The notes under the pieces are model-generated. The model ran no database searches. It saw nothing but the letters and a program-made list of their open reading frames with translations, and was not told the origin of the DNA. From RUG14199 sp045535205 (lineage in GTDB: Bacteria; Bacillota; Clostridia; Oscillospirales; CAG-272), in NCBI GenBank assembly GCA_045535205.1, contig JAZSLF010000035.1, positions 1 through 10,632 of the forward strand: a stretch of 10,632 nt of DNA, given 5' to 3'. This document shows, piece after piece, positions 1 to 4,970 of the stretch; position 1 is the first letter of the stretch; each line of letters opens with the position of its first letter. Made by a program: the position numbers and the translations under genes.

Positions 1-30
1 ACTATGTGTTCTTGCTGATTAAAACAATTT

Positions 31-59
31 AGAGGGCTGAGAAATCAGCCCTCTTTTCT
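31..59 (+). terminator. Rho-independent terminator of an upstream gene
   Basis: A perfect 10-bp stem (31-40 with 45-54) closes on a GAAA tetraloop and runs straight into a T-rich tail. This is a textbook intrinsic terminator. The gene it ends lies before the window, so transcription of the next unit must start afresh from the promoter that follows. Confidence 0.88.
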
Positions 60-65
60 TATGCG

Positions 66-94
66 TTGACAAATAACTATCCAAATGATACAAT
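66..94 (+). promoter_or_regulatory. Sigma-A type promoter, TTGACA-N17-TACAAT
   Basis: A consensus -35 (TTGACA, 66-71) and a near-consensus -10 (TACAAT, 89-94) are separated by exactly 17 bases. Transcription should begin near 101, just ahead of the 30-codon ORF, and cover the 152-residue protein. It lies directly after the upstream terminator, as expected for an independent unit. Confidence 0.8.
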
Positions 95-117
95 AAACTA
101 AAAGACAATAAAAAGGC

Positions 118-210
118 ATGCATCAATCAAGGAACCGTCACATGATTGTATGGCCTTGGGAGCATGATGCTATTGATAAGTTTAGACATTATACCGGTCC
201 CAGACCGTAA
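118..210 (+). CDS. Short ORF of 30 residues; possible leader peptide or orphan toxin tail
   Basis: ATG to TAA encodes 30 residues rich in His, Arg, Trp and Pro (HMIVWPWEHDAIDKF in the middle, HYTGPRP at the end). A stop lies in frame at 109-111, so the ORF cannot extend upstream. The ribosome site is weak (AAAAGG directly before GGC-ATG). The composition and the abrupt C-terminal end recall the last residues of secreted polymorphic toxins, and the next gene could be an immunity protein. That reading is inference: no family is recognised, and a real leader peptide or a chance ORF is equally possible. It ends 23 bases before the next start codon and sits first behind the promoter. Confidence 0.35.
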   Translation: MHQSRNRHMIVWPWEHDAIDKFRHYTGPRP

Positions 211-233
211 TTAAAAATCAAGGAGAGTAAATA

Positions 234-692
234 ATGAAGTACGAAATTGGAACAAAAAGATTATATAACGAATGTTTTCCCGATCAAGAGGTTGTCTTAT
301 GGGATGTTCTTAATATAAAAGAAGAACAAGAATTGCTTTTCTCCTTTATATCAACCAATAGCAAATATGTTCAAGGTGTACGCTTGGCAATTGATGCAGG
401 TGAAGGGTATATTGAAATAAATTCCCAAAAGAACAAAAGTTTCCACATTTGGGAAACCACATGCCCTAAAAAAGTGCATATTAAATGTGTTTCAAAAAAA
501 GGACTTCTAAGCGTATACAATATATATGATTTAGGGGAGTCGGTCGGGGGGAGACCCGGCGGAGTAAGATCTCTGGGCGGTTATAGCGGCATGTTAATTG
601 AAAACAACAATAATATTATTACTTATAAATGTAATGATGTTGGATTTGAAACCAATTTTGATAAATTGATTTTTCAAATTGAATTATTATAA
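234..692 (+). CDS. Hypothetical protein of 152 aa, possible immunity-type protein
   Basis: The ATG is chosen for the good ribosome site AAGGAGAG at 220-227, six bases upstream. The product is small, soluble and acidic to neutral, with alternating beta-type segments. It has no signal peptide and no membrane segment. A Gly/Arg-rich stretch lies around residues 103-118 (GGRPGGVRSLGGYSG), followed by a run of five Asn-rich residues. I do not recognise a family. The size, low GC, lack of catalytic motifs and position behind a possible toxin fragment are typical of immunity proteins of polymorphic toxin systems, but this is contextual only. It is transcribed from the promoter at 66-94. A tiny seven-codon ORF (712-735) follows and is probably meaningless. 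Confidence 0.75.
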   Translation: MKYEIGTKRLYNECFPDQEVVLWDVLNIKEEQELLFSFISTNSKYVQGVRLAIDAGEGYIEINSQKNKSFHIWETTCPKKVHIKCVSKKGLLSVYNIYDLGESVGGRPGGVRSLGGYSGMLIENNNNIITYKCNDVGFETNFDKLIFQIELL

Positions 693-786
693 GCAAGAGA
701 ACACAGGAAACATGAACACAGAATATGAGCACTAACCGTTCCCTACCCTATTTTTTAACAACTAAAACATTAAAGGAGGTTGAAAA

Positions 787-1404
787 ATGGTAAAAAAGGG
801 ATTTAAATTGTTATTAATTGCTTCGGCATCAGTTTTATTTATCCTATGTGTTTTATTCTTAATGGGCAACCATTTCAGAATAGTATCTGATAAGGAAGAA
901 TTATCGGAGCTTTTAGGATATGATCTTTCAAGCTTTACTATTGAAGAAGTTTTTTCTTACTATGATAATTCTGAAAATTATTCGTCTACCGTAGGAGTTG
1001 TTCTTGACTGTGAACATTCCTATTTTGATTCCTTTCTTGAAATAACTTCTGAATATCCGGAGGTAACATACGAAGAAGGATTTGGCAGCGTATTTCGCAG
1101 ATATTCCCTTAAAGAATATGACGATAATTGGGAGGGCTATGACACTATAATGGCATTAGGTATTCTGAACTCCGCATATCCAAATGAGGATCTGACTTAT
1201 GATGATGTCTCTGTGGTCTCGACGGGTTGCGGAGGATACAAATACATAGGGCTGCGTTTTTTGTACGAGTATTACGTGTCATATAGCAACTACAGATACT
1301 ATGCCACAATAAACGGAGAAGAAAAGATCATTATAATCGCAAAAAATCCAACTCCGAGCAGAATAATTGTAAATAATGAAAAGCTTAGAGAGCTCACAGA
1401 CTGA
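787..1404 (+). CDS. Membrane-anchored hypothetical protein, 205 aa
   Basis: The start is supported by an excellent ribosome site, AAAGGAGG at 772-779. Residues 1-6 are basic (MVKKGF), followed by a hydrophobic segment at about 7-27. The rest is hydrophilic, acidic and very rich in Tyr and Ser. This predicts a single N-terminal membrane anchor with the domain outside the cell. The only Cys in the anchor (FILC) does not make a convincing lipobox, so a lipoprotein is less likely. No family or catalytic motif is recognised. It follows the 152-aa gene by 94 bases without a clear promoter of its own and may be co-transcribed. Like that gene it is markedly more AT-rich than the operon further on, which suggests accessory, perhaps transferred, DNA. 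A likely terminator follows. Confidence 0.75.
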   Translation: MVKKGFKLLLIASASVLFILCVLFLMGNHFRIVSDKEELSELLGYDLSSFTIEEVFSYYDNSENYSSTVGVVLDCEHSYFDSFLEITSEYPEVTYEEGFGSVFRRYSLKEYDDNWEGYDTIMALGILNSAYPNEDLTYDDVSVVSTGCGGYKYIGLRFLYEYYVSYSNYRYYATINGEEKIIIIAKNPTPSRIIVNNEKLRELTD

Positions 1405-1416
1405 ATTTTAAGAAGA

Positions 1417-1456
1417 AAAACAGGAGCGACTCGCACCCCTGTTTTCGCACTTTTTT
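1417..1456 (+). terminator. Probable terminator after the membrane-anchored protein
   Basis: AAAACAGG (1417-1424) pairs with CCTGTTTT (1438-1445), giving an 8-bp stem with a 13-base apical region. The 3' arm ends in four T, and a run of six T follows at 1451-1456. Its position 12 bases after the stop codon fits termination of that gene. Confidence 0.6.
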
Positions 1457-1484
1457 GAAAAAGGCGTGGCAAAATCTTTTTAAC

Positions 1485-1516
1485 AAGCCCCCGAATGCAG
1501 CTGCATCCGGAGGCTT
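1485..1516. terminator. Near-perfect inverted repeat between converging genes, possible terminator
   Basis: The two 16-base arms (1485-1500 and 1501-1516) match with two mismatches around ATGCAGCTGCAT. The hairpin lies between the end of the plus-strand membrane protein gene and the end of the minus-strand XRE gene. Neither side has a clean T run (the minus side reads GTTAAAAAGATTTT), so its activity as a terminator is uncertain. The 1517-1559 stretch holds nothing else I can identify. Confidence 0.45.
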
Positions 1517-1559
1517 AATAATTAATCTGAATTTATACTGCTAATGAAGTAAGGAAATT

Positions 1560-1810
1560 CTAAATTCTTGGATACGGTTTTTTTACGTCTGTAAGTCCCA
1601 GAAGATAATCCACGGATGTGTCATAATATCTCGCCAGCTTTATCAGCATCTCTATAGGTATCTGCCTTTGTCCGTTCTCATATTGGGAATACGTGTTTTG
1701 TCTTATGTGTAAATACTCCGCAAGATCTTTTTGCTTTATATCAAGATCCTCTCTGACAGTTTTAATTCACATTCTTCTTTAAAACGCACTTGCTTTTCAT
1801 CATTTTGCAC
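1560..1810 (-). pseudogene. XRE-family helix-turn-helix regulator, apparently frameshifted near its N-terminus
   Basis: On the minus strand, 1766 down to 1560 encodes 68 residues of a typical short Cro/CI-type HTH protein: REDLDIKQKDLAEYL, then RQNTYSQYENGQRQIP, then LARYYDTSVDYLLGLTD. This frame has a TGA at 1769-1767 and no ATG, GTG or TTG start before the conserved HTH. A neighbouring frame upstream, open from a GTG at 1810-1808, reads KEECELKL just before the break. Together the two frames look like the usual N-terminus of such a protein joined by a small indel near 1755-1767. The gene is therefore probably inactive, unless ATT at 1766 is used or the sequence has an error. It points away from the T-box unit and may once have been an independent regulator. 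The HTH identity is secure; pseudogene status is likely. Confidence 0.7.
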
Positions 1811-1838
1811 AATGGGTAAAAAAATTCCGCATTACCTA

Positions 1839-1867
1839 TTGACAAACCGAACAGGCGGTGCTATAAT
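1839..1867 (+). promoter_or_regulatory. Consensus promoter of the first T-box unit, TTGACA-N17-TATAAT
   Basis: Both hexamers match the sigma-A consensus perfectly (TTGACA 1839-1844, TATAAT 1862-1867) with a 17-base spacer. Transcription should start near 1874, at the beginning of the T-box leader. Such a strong promoter fits control by transcription attenuation downstream. Confidence 0.92.
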
Positions 1868-1873
1868 CATACA

Positions 1874-2166
1874 CAAGTTAATATTAAAAGCTGTGACGAA
1901 GACGGAAACAGCGAGGTAGCTCTCAGAGAGTCGGGATAAGGTGTGAGCCCGACAGCGAAACGCTCTTTTCTTATCACTTCCGAGCTGAAGGTACGAACGC
2001 CTTTTAGGTCAGTAGCGCCTTTCGTGATTGCTGCGTTAATGCATAAGGCTTTATTCAGAGTCTGAGTGGCAGTTTATACTGCAATTTGAGTGGTACCGCG
2101 GGTACGGAAATAGTTTGTTTATTTCGGCTCGTCTCAAGAAAAAACTTGAGACGGGTCTTTTGTTTT
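1874..2166 (+). promoter_or_regulatory. T-box riboswitch, specifier ATC (Ile)
   Basis: This untranslated leader senses the charging of a tRNA and lets transcription continue when the tRNA is uncharged. Stem I carries GACGAAGA on its 5' side, the AG bulge AGAGAG (1925-1930) and a distal stem TCGGG/CCCGA. An upper helix, 1904-1913 with 1961-1970, leads into the specifier loop. The codon there, ATC at 1973-1975, is followed by ACTTCCGAG. Stem III-type sequence GCTGCGTTAATGCA lies near 2030-2043. The T-box TGGTACCGCG, which pairs with the tRNA acceptor end, is at 2091-2100, preceded by the hairpin GCAGT...ACTGC. A terminator closes the leader. The T-box class is certain. The Ile assignment rests on alignment with the second leader and on the flanking motif. 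It controls the first synthetase gene. Confidence 0.93.
2130..2166 (+). terminator. Regulated terminator of the Ile T-box
   Basis: CGTCTCAAG (2130-2138) pairs perfectly with CTTGAGACG (2145-2153) over an A-rich loop, followed by GGTCTTTTGTTTT. It lies just after the T-box sequence, where it competes with the antiterminator that uncharged tRNA stabilises. Confidence 0.88.
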
Positions 2167-2226
2167 ATCAATGAACTCTCAGGTTTTTCCAAAAACACAT
2201 ATTCTTTTTGAAAAGGAGAAACAAAA

Positions 2227-4497
2227 ATGTCTGAACAGAAAACAATGACACAGCTTGCAGAGATCGCCGCACGTATAAGAGAAATGCGTGACATCATGGG
2301 ATTTACAGCTTCCGAAATGGCGATAAAAACCGAAGTTTCCGAAGCACAGTACGAAGAATTGGAACAAGGAAGAACAGATCTTCCCTTCTCCTTTATTCAC
2401 AAGTGCGCCCTCGCCTTCGGTATTGATATTACAGAACTTATCGAAGGTAATACTGCGAAGCTTTCTTCATATACGATTACAAGAAAGGGTCAGGGGCAGG
2501 AAACAGCCAAGGAGGACGGCATTGAAATTCGCCACATGGCTCCCATGTTCAGAAAAAAGATCGCTGAGCCTTATTACGTTAAATATGAATATAAGGAAGA
2601 GCTTCTTGACAGGCCCATTCAGCTTGCAAAGCACTCCGGTCAGGAATTTGACTACGTGCTCAGCGGCAGACTCAAGGTGCAGGTTGGTGACAATGTTGAG
2701 TACCTCAGCGAAGGAGACAGTATTTACTACAATTCCTCAACACCTCACGGAATGATCGCCGTTGACGGCAAGGAATGTCTGTTTGTGGCAGTTGTTCTTC
2801 CCGGAGAAGAAGAAGCTGAAACCGCCGTTCGCAAGACTCTTATACCCGGAAGTCACGAAAAGAAGCCTCTTGTTTCCGAAAAGTTTATCATAACTGAAGA
2901 AGACGAAAACGGATACCTTACAAAAATCGACTTCCAAAATGAAGACAGCTTCAACTTTGCATTCGACGTTGTTGACGAGATCGCAAAGAAGTCTCCCGAT
3001 AAGACTGCGATGATCCATATTTCCAAGGACGGAACAGAAAGAAGATTTTCTTTCAATGACATGAAGCGTGCCTCCAACCAGTGTGCAAACTATTTCAAGA
3101 GTCTCGGCATCAAGAAGGGCGACAGAGTAATGCTCGTTCTCAAGAGACACTATCAGTTCTGGTTTGCTATCCTTGGTCTTCACAAATTGGGTGCTATTGC
3201 TATCCCCGCAACAAATCAGCTTGTTGCCCACGACTTTGAATACCGCTTCAATGCGGCAGGCGTAAGTGCTGTTATCTGTACTGCGGACGGTGACGTTGCA
3301 AGACAGATAGAGTTGGCAGAAAAGACCTCTCCCGACCTCAAGCTTAAGCTTATCGCAAACGGGACAAGAGAAGGCTTCAGAAGCTTTGACGAGGAATATC
3401 CTCTCTACAGCGCCCACTTCTACAGAGACGAAAGCTCTCCCTGCGGCAAAGATCTCATGCTGATGTTCTTCACATCGGGCACAACAGGCTATCCCAAGAT
3501 AGCGGCTCACGATTATAAATATGCACTCGGACATTACATCACGGCAAAATATTGGCATGGCGTATCAGAACACGGCCTGCACTTCACCATCTCCGACACA
3601 GGCTGGGGTAAGGCTCTCTGGGGTAAGCTCTACGGACAATGGCTGTGCGAAGGAGCAGTATTCACATACGACTTCGACCGCTTCTCAGCATCCGAAATTC
3701 TCCCCATGTTTGCAAAATACAATATCACGACCTTCTGTGCTCCGCCCACCATGCTCCGTATGCTGATAAAAGAGGATATTTCCAAATACGATCTGTCCTC
3801 CATCGTTCACATGACTACAGCCGGCGAAGCACTCAACCCCGAAGTTTACCTGCAGTTTGAAAAGGCTACGGGTCTTCAGATAATGGAAGGCTTCGGTCAG
3901 ACTGAGCTGACTCTCACCATTGCAAATCTTGTGGGCGGCTCTCACAAGCTGGGTTCAATGGGTAAACCTGTTCCCCTTTATGATGTGGATATTCTTGATG
4001 CTGACGGAAATCCCGTTCCCGACGGTGAATCGGGCGAGATAGTTGTAAAGATAAGCGAAAAGGTACCCTGCGGTCTGTTCCGGGGTTACTACAGAAATCA
4101 GGAAAAGACAGACGAGGTCATGCACGACGGCTACTATCACACAGGCGACGTTGCATGGCGTGACGAAGACGGCTTCTTCTGGTACGTGGGCAGAGTTGAC
4201 GACGTTATCAAGTCATCGGGCTACCGCATCGGTCCCTTTGAAATTGAAAGCGTTATCATGGAGCTTCCCTACGTTCTCGAATGCGGTGTTTCCGCAGTTC
4301 CCGATGAAGTAAGAGGTCAGATAGTAAAGGCAAGTATCGTTCTTACCAAGGGTACGGAACCTACGGAAGAGCTTAAAAAAGAAATTCAAAATTACGTCAA
4401 GGAACACACGGCTCCCTACAAATATCCGAGAGTTGTTGTATTCAGAGACGAGCTGCCTAAGACTATAAGCGGAAAAATACAGAGAAACAAGCTTTGA
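2227..4497 (+). CDS. XRE-cupin-acyl-CoA synthetase fusion (probable branched short-chain acyl-CoA ligase, Ile-controlled)
   Basis: This protein should activate a short carboxylic acid to its CoA thioester with ATP, via an acyl-adenylate, in the cytoplasm. Residues 8-74 form an XRE-type HTH. Residues 115-190 are a cupin with HSGQE (136-140) and GDSIYYNSSTPHG (163-175). Residues 245-756 are an adenylate-forming domain closest in feel to medium-chain (ACSM-like) synthetases: TSGTTGYPK (416-424), EGFGQTE (554-560), YHTGD (637-641), GRVDDVIKSSGYR (655-667), and PKTISGKIQR (744-753) with catalytic Lys750. The start has AAGGAG at 2213-2218. HTH-cupin proteins are normally free-standing regulators of about 180 residues, so the fusion is unusual. 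The Ile T-box suggests 2-methylbutyrate, the isoleucine skeleton, as substrate; this is inference. Plain acetate, propionate or an aryl acid remain alternatives. Confidence 0.93.
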   Translation: MSEQKTMTQLAEIAARIREMRDIMGFTASEMAIKTEVSEAQYEELEQGRTDLPFSFIHKCALAFGIDITELIEGNTAKLSSYTITRKGQGQETAKEDGIEIRHMAPMFRKKIAEPYYVKYEYKEELLDRPIQLAKHSGQEFDYVLSGRLKVQVGDNVEYLSEGDSIYYNSSTPHGMIAVDGKECLFVAVVLPGEEEAETAVRKTLIPGSHEKKPLVSEKFIITEEDENGYLTKIDFQNEDSFNFAFDVVDEIAKKSPDKTAMIHISKDGTERRFSFNDMKRASNQCANYFKSLGIKKGDRVMLVLKRHYQFWFAILGLHKLGAIAIPATNQLVAHDFEYRFNAAGVSAVICTADGDVARQIELAEKTSPDLKLKLIANGTREGFRSFDEEYPLYSAHFYRDESSPCGKDLMLMFFTSGTTGYPKIAAHDYKYALGHYITAKYWHGVSEHGLHFTISDTGWGKALWGKLYGQWLCEGAVFTYDFDRFSASEILPMFAKYNITTFCAPPTMLRMLIKEDISKYDLSSIVHMTTAGEALNPEVYLQFEKATGLQIMEGFGQTELTLTIANLVGGSHKLGSMGKPVPLYDVDILDADGNPVPDGESGEIVVKISEKVPCGLFRGYYRNQEKTDEVMHDGYYHTGDVAWRDEDGFFWYVGRVDDVIKSSGYRIGPFEIESVIMELPYVLECGVSAVPDEVRGQIVKASIVLTKGTEPTEELKKEIQNYVKEHTAPYKYPRVVVFRDELPKTISGKIQRNKL

Positions 4498-4510
4498 TAA
4501 AGCTTGTTTC
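4484..4510 (+). other. Perfect hairpin over the stop codon of the first synthetase
   Basis: A 12-bp perfect stem (4484-4495 with 4499-4510) has the three-base loop GAT, so the TGA stop (4495-4497) straddles stem and loop. No T run follows, only a purine tract. It is therefore not a standard terminator and may protect the 3' end of the message or mark an inefficient stop to transcription. The identical hairpin sits at the end of the second synthetase gene. Confidence 0.75.
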
Positions 4511-4551
4511 AGAGAAGAGATAAAAGAGAAGAGAGAAGAGAAAAGGTAGAG
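4511..4551 (+). repeat. Purine tract of GAGA/AAGAG units
   Basis: About 40 bases are almost only A and G, built from loose AGAGAAGAG units. A related tract follows the second synthetase (7273-7312), so it belongs to the duplicated unit. No function is evident. Confidence 0.6.
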
Positions 4552-4597
4552 TTACGCCTTTGGGCGAAAATCCTCCTCAATTATTCATTATTCATTT

Positions 4598-4634
4598 TAA
4601 TGTAGATTTTTCCTTTTAGCAAAAATCCACATTA
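4598..4634. repeat. Inverted repeat just before the second promoter, candidate operator or terminator
   Basis: TAATGTAGATTTTT (4598-4611) is the reverse complement of AAAAATCCACATTA (4621-4634) except for one position, with a 9-base spacer. It ends five bases before the -35 box. A tandem 7-bp repeat TTATTCA occurs just upstream (4581-4594). It could be a binding site for a dimeric HTH protein, perhaps the fused XRE domain. It could instead end transcription from the first synthetase, but no T run follows the second arm. Confidence 0.5.
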
Positions 4635-4639
4635 ATATA

Positions 4640-4668
4640 TTGACAGTCGCAATATTTTGTGATAAAAT
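4640..4668 (+). promoter_or_regulatory. Promoter of the second T-box unit, TTGACA-N17-TAAAAT
   Basis: The -35 is perfect (4640-4645) and the -10 TAAAAT (4663-4668) differs from consensus at one base, with a 17-base spacer. Transcription should start near 4675, at the head of the second leader. The -35 boxes of the two units are 2801 bases apart, the length of the duplicated unit. Confidence 0.87.
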
Positions 4669-4674
4669 ACCTTA

Positions 4675-4955
4675 TAATATTAAAGGCATCGACGAAGAGT
4701 GCATAAAAATATGACCTGCAGAGAAGTGGCGGTTGGTGCAAGCCATGGAATATTGTTTTTATGTTTGTAGCTTCAGAGCCGGAAGGAAGAACGCTTTTCA
4801 AGTTATTAGAACCTTTCCGTTATTGCTGCGTGAATGCATACGACCTGTCAGGGTCTGAGTGGCAGTATCTACTGCAATTTGAGTGGTACCGCGGGTGACT
4901 GTTACAGCACTCGTCTCAAAGTCACAATCTTTGGGACGGGTGCTTTTTTCGTCCC
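4675..4955 (+). promoter_or_regulatory. T-box riboswitch, specifier GTA (Val)
   Basis: Stem I has GACGAAGA on its 5' side, an AGAGAA bulge (4720-4725) and the distal loop GGTTGGTGCAAGCC (4730-4743). The upper helix CATAAAAA/TTTTTATG (4702-4709 with 4756-4763) opens into a loop where GTA at 4767-4769 precedes GCTTCAGAG. This aligns base for base with ATC before ACTTCCGAG in the first leader. The T-box TGGTACCGCG is at 4884-4893. The antiterminator region (4853-4896) is 42 of 44 bases identical to 2060-2103 in the first leader. GTA would pair with tRNA-Val (anticodon UAC). T-box specifiers more often end in C, so GTA is slightly unusual. It controls the second synthetase and perhaps the genes after it. 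Confidence 0.92.
4912..4949 (+). terminator. Regulated terminator of the Val T-box
   Basis: CGTCTCAAAG (4912-4921) pairs with CTTTGGGACG (4929-4938), including one G-T pair, followed by GGTGC and six T. It closes the second T-box leader, ahead of the ribosome site at 4958-4964. Confidence 0.88.
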
Positions 4956-4970
4956 TTAAAGGAGAATGAT

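Noticed and set aside
1731..1919. A 62-residue plus-strand ORF
   Set aside because: It crosses the XRE remnant, the consensus promoter and the start of the T-box leader, and has no ribosome site or recognisable domain.
2737..3558. A 273-residue minus-strand ORF opposite the first synthetase
   Set aside because: It is antisense to a secure AMP-binding domain, has a Cys/Val/Phe-rich composition without motifs, and reflects codon bias of the real gene. The similar 231-residue ORF at 5484-6179 is the same shadow in the second copy.
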